From positions 1 through 50,880 of the forward strand of contig JALKBU010000295.1 of NCBI GenBank assembly GCA_023091735.1: a stretch of DNA of 50,880 nucleotides. The letters are read 5' to 3'. Both the position numbers and the translations under genes were made by a program. This stretch comes from Trichomonas tenax (taxonomy: Eukaryota; Parabasalia; Trichomonadida; Trichomonadidae). A model generated the notes under the pieces. It was not told the DNA's origin. It saw only the letters and a list, made by a program, of their open reading frames with translations, and did no database searches. Shown here piece by piece: positions 30,280 through 38,588 of the stretch. Each line of letters opens with the position of its first letter. Position 1 is the stretch's first letter.

Positions 30280-30549
30280 ATGGCTTGAGGATTTTGGAAA
30301 AAGCTTAAAGATCTTGGTAAAAGAATTGGTCGTAGGATTAAATCTGGGTTTAACTGGTTAACAAATAATGTGGTTAAACCTGTAGCTAGTTCATTTGGTG
30401 CTCAATTCGGTGATAAACTTAAGGAATAATTACCAAAAGTTGGATTTGAATTTGGTGTAAATAATAATGGTGAGAGAAAACCTGTGATGAATACTGATGA
30501 TATTGTTCGGGATGTTGGATCATGGGTTGTTTCTAAACTAAAATGTTAA
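30280..30549 (+). pseudogene. Minor capsid (pVI-like) protein gene of the Polinton segment, broken
   Basis: The frame from the ATG at 30280 to the TAA at 30547-30549 encodes an 89-codon basic, amphipathic protein. A FWKKLKDLGKRIGRRIKSGF helix precedes NWLTNNVVKPVASSFGAQFG, and the C-terminus is DDIVRDVGSWVVSKLKC. An N-terminal basic amphipathic helix followed by small residues is the style of the pVI-like minor capsid or membrane-lytic proteins of Polintons. In-frame stops TGA (codon 3, 30286-30288) and TAA (codon 50, 30427-30429) break it. It is divergent to the capsid gene, with start codons about 60 bases apart. It is too short and broken to appear as a normal ORF. Confidence 0.55.
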
Positions 30550-30643
30550 AATAAAAATAGCAAAAATAAATTTTCTTTTTTATAAATGGGATTAATACTA
30601 CTGTTATTTATTATAGTTGTATATTTCCAGAAAAAAATCGCTT

Positions 30644-30662
30644 GACAAATTATAAATTTGTC
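30644..30662. repeat. Small hairpin between convergent remnants
   Basis: GACAAATT (30644-30651) pairs with AATTTGTC (30655-30662) around a 3-base loop, between the 3' ends of the minor capsid remnant and the next minus-strand remnant. Confidence 0.55.
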
Positions 30663-30689
30663 GCAGCTCAATATTAATATTGGTCCTAA

Positions 30690-30996
30690 CCATGTAACAC
30701 CAAATCACATTCGTTAAGTTTTAATATGATATTTGTTAAGATAGTATTAACTTTATTTTTCTTAGCACGTTTTAGACCAGAAATATTTTCATGAGCACAT
30801 CCTGTAATTTTCATAAGATTTTTATAAATAGTATATAATTTATATTTAACGTTTTCTTCATCATCAACTTTAGGATTTCCACCAATGAAAATTTCATTAA
30901 ATTGTTCTTCGGATATAAGTGAAGAATATCTTGTTCTGTCAACATTTTAGAAAATGTTGGAATGCAATCATTTGAATGGTTGCCTGTGTATTCCAT
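30690..30996 (-). pseudogene. Third gene of the Polinton-like segment, frameshifted, unknown function
   Basis: The minus-strand frame starts MEYTGNHSNDCIPTF at 30996. Near 30925 the sensible sequence switches frame (SEEQFNEIFIGGNPKVDDEE...), and it continues with KITGCAHENISGLKRAKKNK to a stop near 30690. About 100 residues can be traced with at least one frameshift. The product is small, acidic then basic, with no recognisable domain. It looks like another ORF of the same element. Confidence 0.45.
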
Positions 30997-31238
30997 TATT
31001 TATTAGAGAAAAAAACATTAATTTTTTCATAATATATATATATATATAAACAATATTTTTTTTTTATTTTCATCAAATTATAGGAAACTATTAATAAATC
31101 ATAACAATAAGAATTTTTATTATTAATTAAACAATATATTTTAATAACAAATTATAGAAATTTATTGAGATTTTGATATAAATTATAGGAAATTTGTTTA
31201 TTATAGGTATATTGGGAAATTATAATTATGGATATTCT
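30997..31238. other. Very A+T-rich spacer with a TA-repeat
   Basis: Contains a short (TA)n run near 31031-31048 and T-runs. It probably marks the right side of the Polinton-like segment. No gene is seen. Confidence 0.5.
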
Positions 31239-31299
31239 CAGAGTGTGATTTTTTCATGGTTAGACAAATTTTTGGATTGCCATGAAAAATCACACTCTG
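31239..31299. repeat. Hairpin with 20-bp arms upstream of the pseudokinase gene
   Basis: CAGAGTGTGATTTTTTCATGG at 31239-31259 pairs with the 20 bases ending at 31299 (one extra T in the left arm), with a loop of about 20 bases. The arms include the ATG-like word CATGG. It lies 108 bases before the next start codon. Confidence 0.75.
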
Positions 31300-31406
31300 T
31301 ATACCACTCTGGTCGATGACTACATCCAAAATGATGCACAAAGAACAAAAATTTAAGGAAAAACCAAAAATGCGGTTTTTACAAATTCTCTTTAAAAAAT
31401 CAAGAA

Positions 31407-32285
31407 ATGTTGGCGCGCGATGATAAGAACGTCGATCCAACAGGCCGCTTTGCGAAACTAGACACACTCCTTACATGCCACACAAATGTCGTGTCGTACA
31501 AAGCCTATGACCGCGAGACTGGCATGGAAGTGACATGGTTCGAAGTAAACGTTATAGATTACACGAAAGAGCAGCGTCAACAACTTCTTAATACTGCCGA
31601 GAGATTCCTTAACCTTAGATGCAAAGAAATTCTTTCACTTTTACACTTTTGGGAAAATTTCGTCAATAATATTTTCTATTTTGTGACCGAAACAATTAAT
31701 GCTTCATCAATAGCGAACGTTGTCATAGATTTCGGTCCGAAACTCAAGCCAAAGCTTATCGCAAAATGGTTTATACAAATATTATCCGGTTTACAATACT
31801 TGCATGAGCAGGATCCTCCGATTCGTCACCTGAAGATCACCGCCAAAGAAGTATTCATTAAGACTCAATCTCGACAAGTTAAATTACAGCCTCCAATTCT
31901 TGATCCTTTCGCTTTCAATATTGGAGACAACTACCTCAAAATAAGAAATAACACCCCGCCAGAGTACTTATACAACCGCTATAACACAGAATCAGATATT
32001 TGGATGGTTGGATGTTTAATGCTGACCTCGGCAACAGGTTTGGAGCCATATAACGATCTGAAGACTCCATATTTATTCATCAATGCTCTCAAAAACGAGA
32101 TTCCGCCATCAGAGATAGAACAAGTCGACGACCCACTGCTTCAGAGCCTTCTTAGGAAGTGCTTCCAGCCGTCGAACAACAGACCGACGGCAAGAGAGCT
32201 ACTTGATCATCCCTTCTTCCATCAACAATTCCCAGATACTAACATGAAGTCTCCCTCTGATCCTACTTTCGAGGTTCTTTTGTAA
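31407..32285 (+). CDS. WNK/NRBP-like pseudokinase
   Basis: 292 residues made up almost only of a protein-kinase fold. The N-lobe reads GRFAKLDTLLTCHTNVVSYKAYDRETGMEVTWFEV, close to the WNK/NRBP pattern 'IGxGxxKxVYKAxDxExGxEVAWxEV'. The glycine loop is lost, and neither the usual VAIK lysine nor the WNK-specific beta-2 lysine is present. The catalytic loop HRDLKxxN is replaced by HLKITAKEV (141-149), and DFG is absent around LQPPILDPF. Later structural motifs are kept: APE-like TPPEYL, SDIWMVGCLMLTSATG (subdomain IX) and the RPTARELLDHPFF end. It should therefore fold but not catalyse, as in NRBP or SCYL proteins, which act as scaffolds in traffic and signalling. The ATG is preceded by TCAAGAA. 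Confidence 0.85.
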   Translation: MLARDDKNVDPTGRFAKLDTLLTCHTNVVSYKAYDRETGMEVTWFEVNVIDYTKEQRQQLLNTAERFLNLRCKEILSLLHFWENFVNNIFYFVTETINASSIANVVIDFGPKLKPKLIAKWFIQILSGLQYLHEQDPPIRHLKITAKEVFIKTQSRQVKLQPPILDPFAFNIGDNYLKIRNNTPPEYLYNRYNTESDIWMVGCLMLTSATGLEPYNDLKTPYLFINALKNEIPPSEIEQVDDPLLQSLLRKCFQPSNNRPTARELLDHPFFHQQFPDTNMKSPSDPTFEVLL

Positions 32286-32907
32286 GAATTGTTTCTAAGC
32301 TAGACATTAAAATAAAGATGTTCTATAATTACTTTCAGAAATCAAAATCTGCTTTTTCTCATGCAAAGACACTCTTTAAATATGCATCTTCACACTATAG
32401 GATATTGATTCGCAGCATTGTTTTTGATCTCCTCAACATAAAATAACAATTGCCTGTATATTGGTGCAAAACTTTATGAGTTCAACAATAGAACACGCAT
32501 ACATAGATGAATTCCTTTGATGTTATATGGTTGTCGTCTTCAGACACAAGATCATTTTTGGTTATGAAATATGTAATTGTATCATCAAATTCTATCTTAT
32601 GGGTATACTCTAATACATGTGCTATCAATGTTTCTTCGTACATTTAAGGCTGAATCACTAAATAAAACAACGATAACACTCAATCGATTCGTAAACTCAG
32701 CACACAGTAATAATAGGTTCTTCTATCCTATGAGAGATTGTTTCATCAATGGAAAACGCATAAGAAGGAAAAACGTAATTTCTCAATAACAATACCAATA
32801 TAAGTCGATCTAAGTTATACCATAACATCACATATACCAGTTTAACTAGAATATAACTTTACATCCTTCATATACTAAAATAGAAGCAAATTGATGTCGT
32901 AATTGAG
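32286..32907. other. Intergenic, nothing recognised
   Basis: A+T-rich spacer. An open stretch at 32577-32789 has no domain look. Confidence 0.5.
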
Positions 32908-33116
32908 TTTACAAAGCAAAAATAGCATAAATTTCAAAAGTTTACAAATTATGGTGGTAGAAAATCCCTATATTTGACATTTTGATTTACAAATATATGT
33001 AAACTTTTGAAAATAAATATTTATTTGTTATTTTGACTTTACAATATTTACAAAGCTTGATTTTTGCCACTTTCCATTTACAAAATGAATGGCTTTGACA
33101 ATCGATTGTTTACAAA
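32908..33116 (+). promoter_or_regulatory. TTTACAAA motif array upstream of the eL15 gene
   Basis: Six exact copies of TTTACAAA, all in the same orientation, lie at 32908, 32941, 32986, 33047, 33077 and 33109. A near copy TTTACAAT is at 33038. The last copy ends 27 bases before the eL15 ATG. I saw only isolated copies elsewhere in the window. It is probably an upstream binding-site cluster for a transcription factor of a highly expressed gene; the factor is unknown. Confidence 0.65.
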
Positions 33117-33143
33117 TAGCGGTTTTTGGTCCTTCCTTTTTTC

Positions 33144-33758
33144 ATGGGTGCCTTTACATACCTCCGTGAGCTCTACACCAAGAAGCAGAGCGAAGTCATG
33201 AGATTCATCCTCCGCCTCCGCTGCTGGGAGTACCGCCAGCTTCCAGAGCTCGTCCGCCTTACACATCCATCCCGCCCAGACAAGGCCCGCCGCATGGGTT
33301 ACAAGGCCAAGCAGGGCATGGTCATCTACCGCATCCGCGTCCGCAAGGGCTCCCGCAGGAGAGTTGCCTCCAAGAACCGCCAGTACGGTAAGCCACGCAC
33401 ACACCATATCTACAAGCTTACACCAGCTCTTAACCTTCAGTCCATCGCTGAAAACAAGGCTGGTAAGGCTCTCCCATCCCTCCGCCTCCTTAACTCTTAC
33501 TGGGTTAACCAGGATGGTGCTTTCAAGTACTTCGAGTGCATCTTTGTTGATCCAGTCCACCCAGCTATCCAGCACGATGCTAAGCTTAACTGGATCTGCG
33601 ACTCCGTCCACACACGCCGTGAGGCTCGCGCTCTCACAGCTGCCGGCCGCAAGCACCGCGGTCTCAACGGCAAGGGCCATGGCTTCCGCCACATCCGCCC
33701 ATCCCGTTATGCTGACTGGAAGATCCGCAACATCTTCAAACTCCGCCGCTTCCGTTAA
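33144..33758 (+). CDS. RPL15: 60S ribosomal protein eL15
   Basis: From the ATG at 33144 the protein is 204 residues, exactly the eukaryotic eL15 length. It begins MGAFTYLRELYTKKQSEVMRF and contains the conserved RCWEYRQLP, HPSRPDKARRMGYKAKQG, YRIRVRKGSRRR and VNQDGAFKYFECIFVDP segments. It ends GKGHGFRHIRPSRYADWKIRN with a basic tail. It is a structural protein of the large subunit near the exit side. Codon use is far more C-rich at third positions (CGC, CTC, AAG, ATC) than in any neighbour, as expected for very high expression. Six frame-compatible codons upstream begin with TTG and are not the start. The only TCA near the start overlaps it (TTTTTTCATG), so the leader may be extremely short. 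Confidence 0.97.
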   Translation: MGAFTYLRELYTKKQSEVMRFILRLRCWEYRQLPELVRLTHPSRPDKARRMGYKAKQGMVIYRIRVRKGSRRRVASKNRQYGKPRTHHIYKLTPALNLQSIAENKAGKALPSLRLLNSYWVNQDGAFKYFECIFVDPVHPAIQHDAKLNWICDSVHTRREARALTAAGRKHRGLNGKGHGFRHIRPSRYADWKIRNIFKLRRFR

Positions 33759-33972
33759 GCAAAGATAAAATTATTAATTTTATTCCAAATCTCCTCAAAT
33801 CAAATCATAATAATATATACTTCAAGAATAATAACAACCCGTGTTTAATTTTTGTGATATCAAATGATAACAAATTTAATACTTTTGGATTTTGATATGG
33901 AGATATGTACAATAACGAAAATACCATTTATTAAAGCCAGAAATACATGACCAAATAAAATAAATAAAAAAA

Positions 33973-36900
33973 TTATAAGAGGATTTTGTTTGTCTTGGTA
34001 GACATCATGTTAGTATAGACGTGTCTAATTGTAGAATATGGAATGACAAGTTCTGTGATTGAGTAGTCTATATATGTGGAGTTCTGCACAATATGGTCAA
34101 TCAATATGATCATTTGATTCCTTGGCCACTTGCCCTTCTTTGTTCTAAGCGCGTTGATGTCGTGCGCAGCTGGGATTGTGTAGTATACTGTAGCAATGAA
34201 GTTCTTCATGATTTCTCTGACAAGAAGATCCTTCTTTGTGGAAAGGAGAGCTCCGATGATAGCCTCGAAGCCCATAGTGAAGAGGTGACCGTTATTTGTG
34301 AAGCCATTGGATGTAACATCATAGTTGATATCGTACCAGTAGAGGGAAATAAGGAATGAGCCGAAGATCTGGGAAACCTGAGCATGGCCGACATCGTTGA
34401 AAATCTTGTGCTCTCTAAGGCGTGGGTTAAGGATGATGTCGTTCTCTGGCTTGACGTTGCTGACTAAGTATGTGAACTCGAGAGCTTCCTTCTTTGTAAG
34501 GTTGAGGGAGCCACGGAGGAGCTTTCTGAATCTAGCGATAGCACCGAGGTGGTTCATGAGTGATGATGCCTTGGAAGCAGGATCTTCAAATGCTGGATCC
34601 TGAGCGAGGCTCTTGAGCCAATGGTTAGCCTTGCCTGAGTTCTGCTTGTAGTAGTTTGCAACGAGATCAGAGTATCTGGACTCTGACATGACCTTCTGAA
34701 GCTTTGTGACGAGCTTCTCGAATGTCTCAGCGGCGACGATATCGAGCATAGCGATGCCCTTAGCGCCGATGATGTTGTAGATGATACGAATAGCGGACTG
34801 GGAAGCAAGCATGGATGGAAGCTTGTTATTTGAATCAACAGAGACGAACATCTGAGATGTGTTGGAGAAGTAAGCACCTGGGTGGAGTGTCTCGAGGAAC
34901 TTCTGATAGATCTCCATGAACTGCTTGGCAATGAAGCCGATGTTCTGTGTGTCGATAGAGTAGACGCCTGTTGTCTCATCCTTGATGATGTTAACTGTGG
35001 CGAGGTTCTTGTAAACCTTGTCGTACTCAACAGTGTAGTCCATGAGGGCAGCGTTCATAACGTGCTGGAAGATGATTTTTGTGATGTTAAGCTGTTCAGC
35101 GGCCTCGAACGGAGTGTTGAACTTGACCTGTGAGAAGGACTTGTTCAAGATTTCCATTGTAGCTTGTCTTGTGGTTGCGAGGATGTCGATTCTCTCGCCG
35201 AAGTTGCTGATGCTGCCGATGGATGTGATTGTGGAAACTAATGAGTTGAGAGCGTCAAGGAAGATGGAAATGATGGTCAGATGGCGACGGCTTGTGAGGA
35301 GAGACTCGTGGCCGATCATGATCTCAGATAGTGTCGCCTTTGTCTCTCTCTGGTTCTCTTTAGCTGCGCGTGCGGCGATGGCATTGGATGGCTTTGCCTG
35401 CTTGAATAACTCTGGGTAGATGCTGACCTGGAGCTTATTTGTGAAAGCATTGATGACGCGGTTAACTTCTTTCTTAACGTGCTCGATGAAGTGCTTTGTC
35501 AACTCCTTGAAACCGGAAACTTCGCCGGTAGCGTTGGCGTCGTACTGGTAGAAGTGAGCGAGGTAGTAGAGTGTTGCGGCGTATTCAGCTGTGTGGCTCT
35601 TTGGATCGAGGTCCTTGATTGTATTTAAGAAGAAGTTGTTGAAGCCCCAGAGAAGGTGGAGCTGGCAGATGTTGAGGAAGGCCATATCCAATGTGACGTA
35701 GAGGTGAACTCTTGTGTAGATCGAAGAAATCAATGTGAAAAGTGGAGCAAGGTGGATAACACCGCGAGAACGAGAGTAGGAATTGAAGGAGGACATTTCA
35801 CGAAGAAGTGATATGTCGAGGCCGGACAACTCGAACTTTGTTCCACTATCGAAGACTGTGATATCGATTGATTTGAGGGCATCTTTCAGGCGTGTGAGGC
35901 GTCTGAAGTTTTCGTTCGGGATTGTGAAGGAGTGGATCAATGTGTCCAAGAATGGGCCATCGTACTCTCTGAAGTTGAAGATCAAGAAACGTGCGATCGC
36001 TTCTTTGTTCTTGGCCATTGTGACAATTGTCTCAGAGCAGGCGTCGATAAGTGCAATGATTGTTGAATAATCCTGGTTCGCGTTTGAAGACTGCGACATG
36101 AAGACTTCAGACATAAGTTCGAAGTTAGCCCAGCCCAAGATAGCCTGGATGATTGGGAGCTTTGGAAGTGCGACGTCGAAGTTGAACTGAGCACCAGAAA
36201 TGTACTCCTTGAGAATCATTGTGAGCTTTCTCTGGCGGAAGGCGCGGTTGAGCTTCAAGTCATTACGACGGTAGGAGACTGACTCCAAGATGGAAAGGTC
36301 GAATGCCTTCTTACTCTGCTTAACCTTAGAGAAGTCCGAGATAACCTTCTTGATATCGATAACGAAGTCACCAGCAAGATGGATGGAAGTTGAGTGTGCG
36401 AGGATATCAATGAAGACGTCGCTGAAGATCTTTTCTTCATGGAGAACGTGGCCGCAGACGATGCAGAAATAAACGAATGCATCTGTGATAAGCTTCATAT
36501 TCTGCATGATCAAGTACTCTGGCCTGACGAAGATGTTATCCTTGTCAGCAGGATTTGGATTATCGATAAGGTTTAATTCCTTCCATGTGAAACCAGAGCC
36601 TGCCTTAAGTAAACGTGAGATAATGGCGATGATTGATTTGAAGAGCGATCTGAATTTCTCGTGAACCTGCTGAAGTTCAGCGTCGAGGATCTTGTAGCCC
36701 TTTCTTTCGTTTAATGATTTGAGGAGCGGAGGTGCTGTTGGGCACTCCTGCGACTCGTTCTTGAAATAGCAGTATCCGTAGACCATAACGACGCGATCAA
36801 GATTTTCTATCGAGTTAATGAAGAAATTTAACTGGCAATAGTTGACGAAGAGCTGAATAACAGGCATAATGTAGATGTAGTTCCAGCTGATGTCGAAGTT

Positions 36901-37281
36901 CTTTGACTCGTTGAGTACATCACGAAGTGCATCGATTGCTCTTCCCTGGAAAATTTGATAATGGTTTAAAACTGCAAAAGGTGTTCTTAAAAACGATCCG
37001 TAAATCTTGACCTTTTCTTTGCTGAGATGCGGGAATTTTTCTTGATCCATTGTCTTTCCATCCTTGATAGCCTTGCATAAGACATCAATTTCTTTCGTTT
37101 GAAGTGGATTTTCTTTGTCTTCGTTTATTTTTTTGTTGAGGCTGTACAGCGCCGCCTTAAGACGTTCAGCGTGCTGGTTTAAGACAAGGAAATGATCGAA
37201 CTGGAAAGTAGACATATTAGAAATATATTTACAACTATTCAAAAATTGGATTTCAAATAAACGAAATAAAAGCCAAAACAT
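33973..37281 (-). CDS. NAP1: Nap1/HEM family protein (SCAR/WAVE complex)
   Basis: About 1080-1102 residues, all helical, with no membrane segments in the body. Several regions follow the NCKAP1/Nap1/HEM pattern. These are an N-terminal 'HAERLKAALYSLNKKI', a 'FELSGLDISLLREMSSFNSYSRSRG' segment equivalent to '[22 protein letters not shown]', and 'IGAKGIAMLDIVAAETFEKLVTKLQKVM' equivalent to '[27 protein letters not shown]'. The C-terminal 'PRNQMIILIDHIVQNS...ITELVIPYSTIRHVYTNM' matches the family's end. The length is right (about 1120). In the WAVE complex Nap1 pairs with Sra1 to hold SCAR/WAVE and control Arp2/3 actin branching, which would suit amoeboid adhesion. Two starts are possible. The ATG at 37281 has TCATA six bases upstream but gives a hydrophobic 22-residue extension, while the ATG at 37215 (MSTFQFDHF) fits the family better. 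Confidence 0.78.
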   Translation of the reverse strand: MFWLLFRLFEIQFLNSCKYISNMSTFQFDHFLVLNQHAERLKAALYSLNKKINEDKENPLQTKEIDVLCKAIKDGKTMDQEKFPHLSKEKVKIYGSFLRTPFAVLNHYQIFQGRAIDALRDVLNESKNFDISWNYIYIMPVIQLFVNYCQLNFFINSIENLDRVVMVYGYCYFKNESQECPTAPPLLKSLNERKGYKILDAELQQVHEKFRSLFKSIIAIISRLLKAGSGFTWKELNLIDNPNPADKDNIFVRPEYLIMQNMKLITDAFVYFCIVCGHVLHEEKIFSDVFIDILAHSTSIHLAGDFVIDIKKVISDFSKVKQSKKAFDLSILESVSYRRNDLKLNRAFRQRKLTMILKEYISGAQFNFDVALPKLPIIQAILGWANFELMSEVFMSQSSNANQDYSTIIALIDACSETIVTMAKNKEAIARFLIFNFREYDGPFLDTLIHSFTIPNENFRRLTRLKDALKSIDITVFDSGTKFELSGLDISLLREMSSFNSYSRSRGVIHLAPLFTLISSIYTRVHLYVTLDMAFLNICQLHLLWGFNNFFLNTIKDLDPKSHTAEYAATLYYLAHFYQYDANATGEVSGFKELTKHFIEHVKKEVNRVINAFTNKLQVSIYPELFKQAKPSNAIAARAAKENQRETKATLSEIMIGHESLLTSRRHLTIISIFLDALNSLVSTITSIGSISNFGERIDILATTRQATMEILNKSFSQVKFNTPFEAAEQLNITKIIFQHVMNAALMDYTVEYDKVYKNLATVNIIKDETTGVYSIDTQNIGFIAKQFMEIYQKFLETLHPGAYFSNTSQMFVSVDSNNKLPSMLASQSAIRIIYNIIGAKGIAMLDIVAAETFEKLVTKLQKVMSESRYSDLVANYYKQNSGKANHWLKSLAQDPAFEDPASKASSLMNHLGAIARFRKLLRGSLNLTKKEALEFTYLVSNVKPENDIILNPRLREHKIFNDVGHAQVSQIFGSFLISLYWYDINYDVTSNGFTNNGHLFTMGFEAIIGALLSTKKDLLVREIMKNFIATVYYTIPAAHDINALRTKKGKWPRNQMIILIDHIVQNSTYIDYSITELVIPYSTIRHVYTNMMSTKTNKILL

Positions 37282-37283
37282 TT

Positions 37284-37288
37284 TATGA
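37284..37288 (-). promoter_or_regulatory. Initiator-like TCATA
   Basis: TCATA upstream of the ATG at 37281. If used, it favours the longer Nap1 start. Confidence 0.45.
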
Positions 37289-38588
37289 AGGAAAAGCTAT
37301 TAAGAAATAAAAAAAAATTATATTCTTCAGAAAAAGTTATATAAGGGTAAAAATGGGTAAATTTTCGCTTTTTGTGAAGATTTTGCGTCTATGGCTCTGG
37401 TTGTGTATGGAAACACTATATTTCATGAGAAAAGATTTAAGATTTGTTTTTATGTGAGTTTAATTGTCAGGTTCTTTTTATATCACTTTGCGTGTTTTTT
37501 TGCTCTTTTATGATGTGGAGATAATGTGTATAAAGTCAAAACGCGTTTAAAAAATTTTTGTGCTTAAAAATCGGATAATTAGATGCTCTATATATGAAAA
37601 TTACCTAATTGAAGTCCGAAATTTATAAATTTTGGAATAAAATGTGATTTTGCGTTTTAATTCTTTGGGCAAAGCATTCCCAAAGATAGTACATTCATAA
37701 TTTACACTCAAATCCGTTATCTCTATGATGAAATACTACAACGTCGATATTTGACTTGCGTCATATAATAAGAGCTAAATTGCTGGTAGCAATGCAAAGA
37801 CATCTCAAATTCCTCTGTGATTTGCAACCGAACATCGAAATTCTTTCTCTTTTTTTGCATTTTTTTCATTTTCTCGTAAATGATTTGTTTTATGCATGAA
37901 AGTTGATAAAAATGATAAAAATCTTTAAATCTCAGAATAAACTCGTGGAATAAGACAGAACACACATTTGTTCAAGTTTCCTTCTTGATTTTTGTTCTCC
38001 AAAAATTTTTTGTTTCAGAGACTTTGCCATTTATTTATATGAAGCGTATAAAATCTATGTTTGGTGTGTTTAAAGACAGATGTCAAATCTTGGCAATCGG
38101 CTATTGATATACTCGATTAGCCTCTATTTTAATGTGTCTGTAATTCGGGAATGTCCGTTATTCTCATGGATTTACAAGGAGAATCGTTAATTACCAAATC
38201 TAAAATATTGATCTCCAGAATATAAGCTTTCAGTGACCATATCTTTAATTTTAAATTCAATTCACGAAGTAATTTACCGTTCATAGGTCTATAATGTCCA
38301 AAACGTTAATTCTTGTGAAATAAATAAAATATGACCAAAAAAACTATGGAGAACTAGTTTTCACTTCAAGACCCTGTTGCCTAGGCCCTCAACTATTGTT
38401 TTACATTGTTATTTCCGTTTCAAACCAAGCTTTCATTCATATCCTTAAATCTTTTGACTACCAATAATGTCGCGTACAGTTTTATTCTTGTTTACATGGC
38501 AAAAACATTATTTTGCTATATAAAATATTTTACATGACATATATTTCAAAAAGATTGATTTCGATTTTCTAATATATATAAACAATAT
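37289..38588. other. Gene-free 1.3-kb region
   Basis: A+T-rich throughout. The longest open stretch (37723-37965, minus) is Lys/Phe/Gln-rich with no domain look. It separates two large same-strand genes and should hold the 5' promoter of Nap1 and the 3' side of the BEACH gene. Confidence 0.5.

Noticed and set aside
8951..30549. A reassigned stop codon explaining the internal TAG, TAA and TGA codons
   Set aside because: The interrupted positions call for different amino acids (Gln in HMG-CoA reductase, Trp in the Gly-rich protein), and intact genes end in TAA or TAG.
33126..33143. Upstream extension of eL15 starting at TTG
   Set aside because: The conserved protein starts at the ATG 33144 and the length from there is exactly that of eL15.
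33078..33692. 204-codon open frame on the minus strand
   Set aside because: Antisense to eL15; the Ala/Val/Leu/Asp-rich text is the mirror of its C-rich codons.
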